From NCBI GenBank assembly GCA_001898725.1, contig MKUV01000041.1, positions 1-49,807 on the forward strand: a DNA stretch of 49,807 nt. Direction: 5' to 3'. A model generated the notes under the pieces. It saw only the letters and a list, made by a program, of their open reading frames with translations. It searched no databases and was not told the origin of the DNA. Numbering within the stretch: the first letter of the stretch is position 1; every line of letters starts with the position of its first letter. Positions 26,607-38,928 of this stretch are shown piece by piece. The stretch is from Caedibacter sp. 37-49 (GTDB lineage Bacteria > Pseudomonadota > Alphaproteobacteria > Caedimonadales > Caedimonadaceae). The position numbers and the translations under genes are program-made.

Positions 26607-28718
26607 TTAAGCAGACTTAAGGTATGTCAAAGTCTGTCCTTTTTCAAATAAACGTAAAAGAATACGTAACGTCTGACCTTGAGGACCAATTAAATGAGGA
26701 TCTCGAGAGAGAATAGCTTGCGCATCTTCATGAGCCTGAATAAGCAAATCTTGGTGAGCAATAGGATCAAAAAACGTAAAAGACGGCATGCCACTTTGCT
26801 TAATACCAAAGATTTCTCCACCTCCTCGAAGCTTTAAGTCTTCTTCCGCAATTTTAAACCCATCCGTTGTCGATCGCATGACATTCAAACGTGACTTAGC
26901 AATAGGGTTGAGAGGGTCATTGTAAAGAAGTAAACAATATGACTCTTGAGACCCTCTTCCTATCCGTCCTCGCAATTGATGGAGTTGAGCTAATCCAAAT
27001 CGCTCAGCATGCTCAATAATAATGATCGAAGCATCTTCAACATGAACGCCCACCTCAATAACAGTCGTAGCAACAAGTATTTTAATTGATCCTTCAATAA
27101 AAGCTTGCATCGTTGCTTCTCTTTCCTGGCTTTTTAAACGGCCGTGAATCAAGCCAACCTGTTGTGGGAAAAGAGCTTGTAACGTTGAAAACCTGTCTTC
27201 AGCTGCCGCCAAATCAAGACTTTCAGATTCTTCAATTAAAGGGCAAACCCAATATATTTTATCCCCTTTATGCAATGCTCGCTTAAGACCTATAATAACT
27301 TCTTCCATACGTGACAAAGGTAAAGTTTTTGTAATAATATCTTTACGATGTGCTGGTTTTTGGTACAAATAAGAACTTGATAAATCACCAAATGTCGCCA
27401 ACATTAACGTTCGTGGAATCGGGGTTGCTGTCATTGATAGGATATCAATATTTTCTCCTTTTTCTGATAACTTAAATCTCTGCTCTACGCCAAATCTGTG
27501 CTGCTCATCAATAACAATAAATCCTAGTTTTTTAAACTCAACTTCAGGTTGAATAAGAGCGTGAGTACCAACAATAACATCGATTGTACCTTCTGCTAAG
27601 TCGTGGAAGATTTTTTGGCGACGCTTTGAAGTATCTTTCCCTATTAGAAGCCCAAGCCTTACATTTACTAATTTAGCCCACTCTTCCATCGTCCTAAAAT
27701 GTTGACGTGCTAAAATTTCTGTAGGCGCTAATAAAGCAACTTGGTACCCCGCTTCAACGGCATGAAGCATACATAAAAAAGCAACGATGGTTTTTCCACT
27801 TCCCACATCTCCTTGGAGTAATCGCACCATACGAGAAGAAGAGGTCATGTCTCTTTGAATTTCTTCAAGTGCTTTAATTTGATCTTGTGTAAGAGAAAAA
27901 GGAAGTGCTTTAAGAACTTTTTGCTGAAGACGACGATCTCCATGTAAAGCTCGCCCTTGAGAAATTTCAGCTTGGAAACGTGTTAAAATTAAAGATAGCT
28001 GATTTGATAAAATTTCATCATAAGCTAAACGACGCCGACAAGGATGGTTAAGGTTCAAATCTTCTAACTGAAAAGGCGTATGTATTTTTTGTATAGCCTC
28101 TTTCCAAGAAAGCCAGCTATATTTCTTAAGAATATGACTCGACAACCATTCTGGCAGATTTGGACATTTGGTAAAGGCTGATTTTATTATCTTTTGTAAT
28201 GTTTTTTGATGAATTCCTTGAGTAAGGGAATAGATAGGCTCAGTTCCTTCCCACAAATTTTTTGTACTTAACGGTCCTATGTGATCAGGGTGAGTCATTT
28301 GAAAATGACCGTTATAAACTTCGAATCGGCCACTTATAATCACATCACTTCCAACAACTAATAACTTTTTAAGATAATTTGGATTGGGGGTAAAAAAAAT
28401 AAGTTGAATTGAATCTTCATTATCAGAACAAACGACACGATAAGGAATTAAGCGCCCTTTCTTTTTCAAGAAAGGGAGATGATTTACCACTCTTACTTGT
28501 AAGGTGATTAATTCATTAGGACAAGCAAGCTTTATGGCAGGAGAAAATCTTCTAATTTGGATTTCGTAAGGAAGGTGCCATAAAAGATCTCGTATCGTCG
28601 TACAACCAAGATTTTGTAAAAGACGAGCTATTGCAGGACCTACGCCTTCTATTGCCGTCACAGGTGACAATAAAGGACTCAACAAATTAGATGTTTGGTA
28701 AAGAAAAGGATTTGACAT
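26607..28718 (-). CDS. recG: ATP-dependent DNA helicase RecG
   Basis: 703 residues from the ATG at 28718. This start gives the normal RecG N-terminus (SPVTAIEGVGPAIARLLQNL). The frame stays open 78 codons further upstream only because it runs across the terminator and antiphase through the lipoprotein gene, so that Gln/Lys-rich extension is rejected. Visible motifs are the wedge/OB domain, Walker A GDVGSGKT (303-310), IDEQHRFGVEQR, SMTATPIPRT and the C-terminal GGGEIFGIKQSGMPSF. RecG remodels stalled forks and branched DNA. An intrinsic terminator lies just upstream, so recG needs its own promoter or read-through. Confidence 0.95.
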   Translation of the reverse strand: MSNPFLYQTSNLLSPLLSPVTAIEGVGPAIARLLQNLGCTTIRDLLWHLPYEIQIRRFSPAIKLACPNELITLQVRVVNHLPFLKKKGRLIPYRVVCSDNEDSIQLIFFTPNPNYLKKLLVVGSDVIISGRFEVYNGHFQMTHPDHIGPLSTKNLWEGTEPIYSLTQGIHQKTLQKIIKSAFTKCPNLPEWLSSHILKKYSWLSWKEAIQKIHTPFQLEDLNLNHPCRRRLAYDEILSNQLSLILTRFQAEISQGRALHGDRRLQQKVLKALPFSLTQDQIKALEEIQRDMTSSSRMVRLLQGDVGSGKTIVAFLCMLHAVEAGYQVALLAPTEILARQHFRTMEEWAKLVNVRLGLLIGKDTSKRRQKIFHDLAEGTIDVIVGTHALIQPEVEFKKLGFIVIDEQHRFGVEQRFKLSEKGENIDILSMTATPIPRTLMLATFGDLSSSYLYQKPAHRKDIITKTLPLSRMEEVIIGLKRALHKGDKIYWVCPLIEESESLDLAAAEDRFSTLQALFPQQVGLIHGRLKSQEREATMQAFIEGSIKILVATTVIEVGVHVEDASIIIIEHAERFGLAQLHQLRGRIGRGSQESYCLLLYNDPLNPIAKSRLNVMRSTTDGFKIAEEDLKLRGGGEIFGIKQSGMPSFTFFDPIAHQDLLIQAHEDAQAILSRDPHLIGPQGQTLRILLRLFEKGQTLTYLKSA

Positions 28719-28731
28719 TTTAATAGTTAAC

Positions 28732-28761
28732 AAAAAACCCAGCAAAATTTTCTGCTGGGTT
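28732..28761 (-). terminator. Intrinsic terminator between lipoprotein gene and recG
   Basis: AACCCAGCA (28736-28744), 8-base loop, TGCTGGGTT (28753-28761), flanked by A-runs and T-runs on both sides. On the minus strand the stem is followed by TTTTG, which suits termination of the 73-residue lipoprotein gene ending at 28789. It lies only 14 bases from the recG start codon. Confidence 0.88.
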
Positions 28762-28788
28762 TTTGAAAAATCAATGAGAGTAAAAGTA

Positions 28789-29010
28789 CTACTTTGTCTC
28801 TTCTTTTTTAGGTTCAGCTGAAACTTCAGGTTGTGCTGGAGCTGGTTCTGCTGGTGTTGCAGGAGCTGGTTCTGTTGCATTTGTTGCTGGAGCTTGAGTT
28901 TCCTCAGCTTTTGTTGCTTCTTCTTGCGCTTTCTCTTCAGCTTTTTTCTCACAAGCTGCTACGCCTAAAGCAAGAGTTAATGCTAATACTGAAATAAGAT
29001 TAAATTTCAT
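28789..29010 (-). CDS. Small Ala/Pro/Glu-rich lipoprotein
   Basis: 73 residues, no family recognised. The signal sequence ends in a lipobox, GVAAC (Cys20), so the mature part should be lipid-anchored to the envelope. The mature protein is only about 54 residues: Lys/Glu-rich at first, then a PAPATPAEPAPAQPE stretch, then KKEETK. It is probably an extended, unstructured spacer in the periplasm. AAGGAG lies 8 bases before the ATG and a strong terminator follows, so it is a well-defined single-gene unit and probably well expressed. Similar short lipoproteins exist in many proteobacteria without known function. Confidence 0.85.
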   Translation of the reverse strand: MKFNLISVLALTLALGVAACEKKAEEKAQEEATKAEETQAPATNATEPAPATPAEPAPAQPEVSAEPKKEETK

Positions 29011-29090
29011 AAATGGAACTCCTTGTTAAATAAAAAACAATGAAAAGTATCATGTTTTTTTAGGGTACGCAATATACTTAAAGATATATT

Positions 29091-30902
29091 TTAAGTTCGC
29101 ATATGCACATACTGACCTGGTGCAGCCATTTTTGCTTGATAAGGCTCTTCTTTTGTTCCCATAGAAGGGGGCATATGTAAGTTTTGGCTAGAATGTTTTT
29201 TGAGCCAATTAGACCACATAGACCACCAAGAACCCTTACTGATGGAGGTTTGTCGTTCCCATACTTCAGGATCAATATAGTTTTCATGATGAAACCTTGT
29301 CGTAGCTTGGTAATGACGACCAGGATGATTGGGCTCACTAATTATTCCTGCATTATGACCTCCATTCGTTAACACAAATGTAATTTCAGATTTCGTCAAC
29401 AGATGGATTTTATAAACAGAACGCCAAGGAGCGACATGATCACGTGATGTTGCAACACAAAAAATAGGTGTTGTAATATCATAAAGCGTTATATTTTCTC
29501 CCTCCACTTCATACTTTCCTAAGGCGAGTTGATTGTGAAGATATAATTTTCTGAGGTATTCGCTATGCATTTTATAAGGTAAACGTGTTTTATCAGCGTT
29601 CCAGGCCATTAAATCAGTCATAACTTGCCGTTCACCTAAAAGATAAGTCTGGACATTTTTTGAAAATATAAGATCTTTTGAATTCAAGATTTGAAATGCT
29701 CCTGAGAGGTTAGAAGCATCCAAATAACCTTTGGACCACATATAATTCTCAAGAAAAGTAATTTGACTTTCATCTATAAATAAACCCAACTCACCAGGTT
29801 CCAAAAAATCTGTTTGAGTTGCCAATAGAGTAAGTGTTTTTAATCGATTATCTTTGCAGCGAGCGAGATAGGCCTTTGTTATTGCTAAGATCGTTCCTCC
29901 TAAACAATAACCAACCGCATGCATTTGTTGTTGCCCTGTGATTTTCTCAACAGCTTGTATCGCTTCAAGAACACCTAATTTCATGTAATCATTTAATCCT
30001 AAATTTTCATCTTGCCGTGAAGGATTTTTCCATGAAATGATGAAAACCGTATGACCTTCTTGAACCAAATGCCTGACAAGTGAATTATGAGGAGAAAGAT
30101 CAAGAATATAGTATTTCATAATCCATGCTGGCACGATTAAAATGGGTTCTTTATAAACTTTTTCTGTCATTGGAAAGTACTGAATAAGCTCAATTAAATC
30201 GTTTTGAAAAACAACTTTTCCTGGCGTTATTGCCACACTCTCACCGGGCAAATGATTTTCGGCACCATTCGGTAATTCATGACATCTTTCTAATTTACGG
30301 TCTTCAAGATAGTTAAGAAATCCTTGCACTAAATTAGTGCCTTGCGTTTCATAAGTTTTTGCTAATACTTCTGGGTTTGTCATTATAAAGTTAGAAGGTG
30401 AAGCCATATCTAAGATTTGACGCACAATAAAAGTAACAATTTCAATATGATGCTGTGATACGCCACTGACATCGGTTGTGGCATTCCACCACCATTGCTG
30501 GACTAATAAAAAGGATTGATAAAAAACATTAAATGGCCAATGACGCCAAGTTTCATCCGCAAAACGCTTATCTTGCGGAAGAGGATCAATGCAAGGAAAT
30601 TCTGCTTTTCCTAATATAAAGTCTTTCATAAAATTAATGAGGGTTAAATATTTTTTATAAGCTTTATGACAAAGATAGAATTGTTTTCCTGGAGAAATAG
30701 ACAGGTGAAGCAACCAATCTGCAAAGGCATAGAGTAATGCTGCAGGAGAAATACCTTGGGTAACTTGTCCCAACAACGAAGCTAAAACACGATCATGATC
30801 TTTAAACATTTGCGACAGCTGATTTTCAACCGAAGTTATATCCTTATTTTCTTTTTTAATATTTGGATTATTTACTTTATTTTTGGAAGTAACCTTACGC
30901 AT
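29091..30902 (-). CDS. phaC: Class I poly(3-hydroxyalkanoate) synthase PhaC
   Basis: 603 residues from the ATG at 30902 (a TTG two codons earlier is possible but less likely). The alpha/beta-hydrolase core shows GYCLGGT with catalytic Cys (C333), the Asp in ATSRDHVAPW and the His in TNGGHNAGI. WWWNAT and the N-terminal PhaC domain are present. It polymerises (R)-3-hydroxyacyl-CoA into storage granules. No phaA, phaB, phasin or phaR gene lies beside it, so monomer supply must be encoded elsewhere. Length and motifs are complete. Confidence 0.94.
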   Translation of the reverse strand: MRKVTSKNKVNNPNIKKENKDITSVENQLSQMFKDHDRVLASLLGQVTQGISPAALLYAFADWLLHLSISPGKQFYLCHKAYKKYLTLINFMKDFILGKAEFPCIDPLPQDKRFADETWRHWPFNVFYQSFLLVQQWWWNATTDVSGVSQHHIEIVTFIVRQILDMASPSNFIMTNPEVLAKTYETQGTNLVQGFLNYLEDRKLERCHELPNGAENHLPGESVAITPGKVVFQNDLIELIQYFPMTEKVYKEPILIVPAWIMKYYILDLSPHNSLVRHLVQEGHTVFIISWKNPSRQDENLGLNDYMKLGVLEAIQAVEKITGQQQMHAVGYCLGGTILAITKAYLARCKDNRLKTLTLLATQTDFLEPGELGLFIDESQITFLENYMWSKGYLDASNLSGAFQILNSKDLIFSKNVQTYLLGERQVMTDLMAWNADKTRLPYKMHSEYLRKLYLHNQLALGKYEVEGENITLYDITTPIFCVATSRDHVAPWRSVYKIHLLTKSEITFVLTNGGHNAGIISEPNHPGRHYQATTRFHHENYIDPEVWERQTSISKGSWWSMWSNWLKKHSSQNLHMPPSMGTKEEPYQAKMAAPGQYVHMRT

Positions 30903-30927
30903 GCCCAACCCATAAATACAGTTTTAA

Positions 30928-30946
30928 CCCTTTCAACTTGAAAGGG
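30928..30946 (-). terminator. Hairpin downstream of pssA
   Basis: CCCTTTC (30928-30934), loop AACTT, GAAAGGG (30940-30946). It lies between the pssA stop and the phaC start, so it could terminate the psd-pssA transcript. The T-run on the minus side is weak (TTAAAAC); it is better on the plus side (TTTATTTT), where no gene needs it. Confidence 0.55.
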
Positions 30947-31004
30947 GTTTATTTTAATTAATAAAGAGAAGTATTTAAAAAGTCGTTAATCGTACTATCA
31001 ACGC

Positions 31005-31829
31005 TTATTCATTTTCCGAAGAAGGGGTATTCTTAGATTTAATTTTTGATGGCGTTTCTCCTAGTAAATCTTGATAATTTCTGTAACTAAAAATAAGACT
31101 TATAAGATAAGCAACAATAAGGCATGAAAAGGTTGGCCAAGGCGCACTTACAAGAGAAGCAACAAGTAATCCGACGAATACAAGCATTAAAGGCACACAC
31201 TTAGGCGGAATTTGATAAGTTTTAAATGAATAAGTTGGAAGCCTACTAATAAACAGAACGCCAGCCGAAACAAGAAAACACATCATAATGAAAGGGGTTA
31301 GAAAGAATTCATATTCAGTTGCTTGATAAAGAATTAAAGGAAGTAAAGCAATCATAGCACCTGCTGGGGCAGGTACCCCTATAAAGAATTTTTTAGACCA
31401 AACAGGGGCTTCTTGAGACGTTGAAGATCGTAAGTTTGTATTAAAACGCGCTAGCCTTAAACCACAACAAACAACAAAAAATAAAATTATTGTCCAACCT
31501 AAGCCAGCCCAAACATGCATGGATAAAATATATAAAACAACAGCAGGAGCAACCCCAAAGCTAATAAAATCAGAAAGTGAATCTAACTCTGCACCAAAGT
31601 CACTTGCAGCTCCAAGAAGTCTTGCAAGGCGACCATCCATAGCATCAAAAAAAGCAGCTATAATAATAGCGATAACGGCATAATCATACCGTTCTAAGAG
31701 AGCAAAGCGAATGGAAGACAACCCTATGCAAAGAGCAATCACCGTTGCCATATTCGGTAGAAGATGAGCAAAAGAAAGGTTTTTAAGTTTTGCTTTTGAA
31801 CGTTCAAATTTATTCACTTTTTTAACCAT
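31005..31829 (-). CDS. pssA: CDP-diacylglycerol-serine O-phosphatidyltransferase PssA
   Basis: 274 residues from the ATG at 31829, 4 bases after the psd stop. A longer frame reaching 31919 would overlap psd by 86 bases and adds no family sequence. The CDP-alcohol phosphotransferase signature is complete in FDAMDGRLARLLG followed by DFGAELDSLSD (DG-x2-AR-x8-G-x3-D-x3-D). About eight hydrophobic segments place it in the inner membrane. It makes phosphatidylserine from CDP-diacylglycerol and Ser, and the product is decarboxylated by Psd from the same operon. This is the type II integral-membrane enzyme found in alphaproteobacteria. Confidence 0.93.
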   Translation of the reverse strand: MVKKVNKFERSKAKLKNLSFAHLLPNMATVIALCIGLSSIRFALLERYDYAVIAIIIAAFFDAMDGRLARLLGAASDFGAELDSLSDFISFGVAPAVVLYILSMHVWAGLGWTIILFFVVCCGLRLARFNTNLRSSTSQEAPVWSKKFFIGVPAPAGAMIALLPLILYQATEYEFFLTPFIMMCFLVSAGVLFISRLPTYSFKTYQIPPKCVPLMLVFVGLLVASLVSAPWPTFSCLIVAYLISLIFSYRNYQDLLGETPSKIKSKNTPSSENE

Positions 31830-31833
31830 TAAT

Positions 31834-32520
31834 TTAACGTACAACGCCTGATCGAGAGCCTTCTTTAGTATTAAAATCTGCAATAACGGACTCTCCTCCG
31901 ATAACTTTTTGTCCTTCAATTACGAGAATAGGTGTCTTCTCTGGAACATAAAGATCGACACGGCTTCCAAAACGGATAAGCCCATATCTTTCTCCAGATT
32001 GCACTTGTTGATTTTCTTGAACATCACAACGAATACGACGTGCGATAAGACCTGCAATTTGAACAAAAGCAATTTCCTGCTTTTGATTCGTTTCTAACAC
32101 TAGAGATTGACGCTCATTAAATTCTGAAGCTTTATCTAGAGAAGCATTAAAAAATTTCCCTGGATAATAAATACTTTTCTTTATGCGACCATCCATAGGA
32201 ATCCGGTTAATATGAACATCAAAGACATTAAGAAAAATACTAATACGTTGCCACTTTCCTTCTTTCAAGCCGAGTTCTGAGGGTGGATTTGCAGATGTAA
32301 TGGCGACAATCAATCCATCTGCTGGACTGACAACTAATCCTTCTCGTGTAGGCGTAACTCGCTGAGGATCTCTAAAAAAATAGAGACACCAACCTGTTAG
32401 GATGAAGCCAACCGTCCCTAAAAAACCTGATAAATGGTTAAGAAGAACGGAACATATAAAAAATAGTCCTACAAATATCCATCCTTCACGATGAACAGGT
32501 GCCAAAAAAGGAGGTCTCAT
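31834..32520 (-). CDS. psd: Phosphatidylserine decarboxylase proenzyme
   Basis: 228 residues, the short form usual in alphaproteobacteria. The self-cleavage site that makes the pyruvoyl group is in GLIRFGSRVDLYVP. VSPADGLIVAI and NVFDVHINRIPMDG are the other family blocks. An N-terminal hydrophobic segment anchors it in the membrane. It converts phosphatidylserine to phosphatidylethanolamine, the main zwitterionic lipid. It leads the psd-pssA pair; an AGGA site precedes the ATG. Confidence 0.95.
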   Translation of the reverse strand: MRPPFLAPVHREGWIFVGLFFICSVLLNHLSGFLGTVGFILTGWCLYFFRDPQRVTPTREGLVVSPADGLIVAITSANPPSELGLKEGKWQRISIFLNVFDVHINRIPMDGRIKKSIYYPGKFFNASLDKASEFNERQSLVLETNQKQEIAFVQIAGLIARRIRCDVQENQQVQSGERYGLIRFGSRVDLYVPEKTPILVIEGQKVIGGESVIADFNTKEGSRSGVVR

Positions 32521-32616
32521 TCTCTAATCCTTTGGTTATTTATTGAATCATGTAAATCTAAGCTACTTTAGGTCACTTGTAAATTTTTTTGATGTTCTTA
32601 GTTTTTGTGTTCTTTT

Positions 32617-33780
32617 TCACATACTAAAAAATTGTTTTTTTAAAGTCTCTATTCTAAAAAAAGCGTCTGTAATTTGGGAAATTGATAGCTTTCTTTCCTG
32701 AATTGCATTCATAATTAAAACATGAAGTTTATGCGCTAATGAAGTTGAGGCCTTAAAGTTTTTTACACCTTGAGCAGCCGCCTTATTATTAGAGAAAAGA
32801 AGAATATCATTACCTGCCCGAATCGCTTGTAAAACTGTTTCTTCTAATCCATACTGCTTGCCTATAGCTCCCATATGCAAGTCATCTGTAATAAGGACAC
32901 CTTCATACTTAGTTCGTTTTCTTAAATAATTTTTAAGAATATGTGAAGATAAAGTGGCAGGATATTCAGGATCCCATTGTTGATGAATAAGATGACCGAC
33001 CATTATGGTATCTGCTAGCCCATCAGCAATAAGACGATAAAAGACGTCTTGCTCTTGGGGATGGGAAGTTGTTGTAATATCCACCATTCCTTTGTGGCTA
33101 TCTTCACGTGCATACCCGTGTCCAGGAAAATGTTTTAAACTTGTTAAAACGCCAATCTGTCGATGCGCCTTTATAAAGACAGTGGAATAGTCGATAACCT
33201 TATTTATATGTGAGGAATAACTTCTCTCCAACTTTCCAATAACAGGGTTCTCATTTCCCATCATATCAGCATGTAAATCGACAACAGGGGCAAAATTTAG
33301 ATTAAAGCCAGCTGATTTTATCATACGAGCCATTTTTAAATAGGCTTGATAGGCTTCCATTGGTAAATGAGTATCTGCAATCTCTTTTGCTGAAGGAAAA
33401 TTTTTAAACCCATTCCGTGCTGAAAGCCGCTGAACTTTGCCACCTTCTTGATCAATCGCAATTAGAAGGCTTGGTTGTACTTGCCTGAAAGCAGCCGTCA
33501 GTTTTTTAACTTGTTGAGGATTAACAATATTATATCCAAAAAAAATGACACCGCCGATTTTACCTTCCCGGGCCAACTGCAATGTTTCTTGAACTTCAGG
33601 ATCTGTTAATTTTGTTCCCTGAAAGCCAATCATGATCATTTGACCAATTTCTTTAGAAAGTTGAGTTTCATTCACCGTATTTAAAGAAGAAGAAAAATTT
33701 TGTGAGAGGGTCATAGACGCTCTTTCTTGCTGACAAGCCGTAATCAAAAAACAACAAATGAGGGAAAAAATCTTTTGCAT
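32617..33780 (-). CDS. Glycoside hydrolase family 3 beta-N-acetylhexosaminidase (NagZ-like), predicted lipoprotein
   Basis: 387 residues from the ATG at 33780 (a TTG two codons earlier opens the same frame). The GH3 active site is complete: KHFPGHG followed by DSH (catalytic His/Asp dyad of NagZ) and the nucleophile Asp in LITDDLHMGAI. The N-terminus MQKIFSLICCFLITACQQ is a lipoprotein signal with lipobox LITAC, so the enzyme would be envelope-anchored, unlike cytoplasmic NagZ of enterobacteria. It should remove GlcNAc from muropeptides or glycans. It follows a second small lipoprotein gene after 15 bases. Confidence 0.9.
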   Translation of the reverse strand: MQKIFSLICCFLITACQQERASMTLSQNFSSSLNTVNETQLSKEIGQMIMIGFQGTKLTDPEVQETLQLAREGKIGGVIFFGYNIVNPQQVKKLTAAFRQVQPSLLIAIDQEGGKVQRLSARNGFKNFPSAKEIADTHLPMEAYQAYLKMARMIKSAGFNLNFAPVVDLHADMMGNENPVIGKLERSYSSHINKVIDYSTVFIKAHRQIGVLTSLKHFPGHGYAREDSHKGMVDITTTSHPQEQDVFYRLIADGLADTIMVGHLIHQQWDPEYPATLSSHILKNYLRKRTKYEGVLITDDLHMGAIGKQYGLEETVLQAIRAGNDILLFSNNKAAAQGVKNFKASTSLAHKLHVLIMNAIQERKLSISQITDAFFRIETLKKQFFSM

Positions 33781-33795
33781 TAACAAAATTTGTCT

Positions 33796-34083
33796 TTATT
33801 TAGTTTCCATTTCAAGAGCTTTTTTCTCTTCTTCTCGTTTTTTCTTCAAAATTATTTCTTTCGTTGATAACGATTGTGTATCAAGGATTAAGAAATTTTT
33901 CTTAAGGCGAATCTCTTCTTTTTTCTTAACACCACTCACCGTTTCTGTCGGCTTTTCCCATGGCTTTAAGCTTTCTTCTTCAGGCGCACTCTTGTTAAAA
34001 AAAATATCATCTATTCGACAATTGTCATGATCACAACTGCATGCAGCCAAGAATATTGTAAAGATAAAAATAGAGTATTTCAT
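33796..34083 (-). CDS. Small charged lipoprotein
   Basis: 95 residues, no family recognised. The signal peptide ends in lipobox IFLAACS (Cys15). The mature part has a Cys/His/Asp-rich start (CSCDHDNCRIDD) and a Lys/Glu-rich C-terminal helix. It lies between gyrB (11-base gap) and the GH3 lipoprotein (15-base gap), all in one direction, so co-transcription is likely. The CxCxxxxC cluster might bind metal or form disulfides; that is only a reading of the residues. Confidence 0.75.
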   Translation of the reverse strand: MKYSIFIFTIFLAACSCDHDNCRIDDIFFNKSAPEEESLKPWEKPTETVSGVKKKEEIRLKKNFLILDTQSLSTKEIILKKKREEEKKALEMETK

Positions 34084-34094
34084 TATCGACCTAT

Positions 34095-37713
<3,619 letters not shown>

Positions 37714-37714
<1 letters not shown>

Positions 37715-38823
37715 TATACTCGCATAGGCATCAGCAAATAGAACGCATCTTGGTTATTAACCTCACGTACAACCACAGGCGTTGCTGAATCTCCCATCAT
37801 GAATTCGGCTTCAACATTGCTAAGTTGATGAGAAAGATCTAATAAATACCGAGCATTAAATCCTAATTCAATTGGAGAAGCCGTATACTCAACTTCAAGT
37901 TCTTCAACGGCACTGCCAAATTCAGAATTTGTGGCTGTGAGAATAATTTTATTGTTGTTGATCGCTAATTTTACACTTCGAGATTTCTCTGTTGAAACAG
38001 TAGCAACGCGATCCACTGCTTCTGAAAAAGCGGCCATAGACATTTTTAGAATTTTTTCATTTTGTGTGGGAATAATGGCCTCATAATCCGGGAAAGAGCC
38101 ATCAATTAATCGAGAAGTTAAATAAATACCGTTAAACTTAAAGCTAACTTGCGTTTCAGAAAGTGAAATTTCAATATCGGCTTCACTTTCACTCAAAATT
38201 TTCATCACTTCATTGACGGTTTTCCGAGAAATAATAATGCCCGAGAAGTCTGGAATTGTTTGAGATGTCGAAAGAGATAAACGTGCTAAACGATGACCAT
38301 CTGTTGCAACTGCTCTAATTTCATGAGATTGAACAGGATGCAGATAAATCCCATTTAAATAATAGCGTGTTTCTTCCGTCGACATAGCAAAACGGGTTCG
38401 CTCAAGAAGATTCAGAAAATCTTTACTCCCCAACGTGAAACGATGGGGTAAATCGACCGTATTAATCGCTGGAAAATCTTCAGGCGGTAGGCAAGCAAGC
38501 TTAAATTCAGAACGGCCAGACACTATTTGTAATTGAGAGCCTTCATTTTCAAGAGAAAGACGTATCTCTGAACCGTCCTTTAATTTACGGACGATATCAT
38601 GAAGAAGTTGTGCAGAAACCGTTGTTCCACCTGTTGTTTGAATTTGTGCAGGAATTGTTTCAACAATTGCAAGTTCAAGATCTGTCGACGTTAAACGTAA
38701 TTGACCACTTTCTGCTTCAAGAAGGACATGCGCCAAAATAGGAACGGTTGTACGCTTCTCAACAACACTTTGTGCGTGGCTTAAAGCTTTTAAAAATTGA
38801 TTACGTTCAAGAGTCAATTGCAT
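37714..38823 (-). CDS. dnaN: DNA polymerase III beta sliding clamp
   Basis: 369 residues, typical of the processivity clamp. KALSHAQSVVEKRTTVPILA, the central YYLNGIYLH and VATDGHRLA, and the C-terminal YLLMPMRV are well-known blocks. Three clamp domains of about 120 residues each fit the length. It lies 105 bases downstream of dnaA and is coupled to recF through a one-base overlap. Confidence 0.98.
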
Positions 38824-38928
38824 GGTTTAAATTCCGCTTTGCTAATTTATTTAGGGGTAAATTATACCTACCATAAAAATCTTTCTTCGCCTATAGAGGA
38901 TATCGTCGTTTATTAAAGTTAGGAAGGG

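Noticed and set aside
28719-28952. 78-residue N-terminal extension of RecG
   Set aside because: It crosses a terminator and runs antiphase through the lipoprotein gene; the family N-terminus starts at 28718.
31830-31919. Longer PssA start inside psd
   Set aside because: It would overlap psd by 86 bases and adds no conserved residues; the ATG at 31829 follows the psd stop directly.
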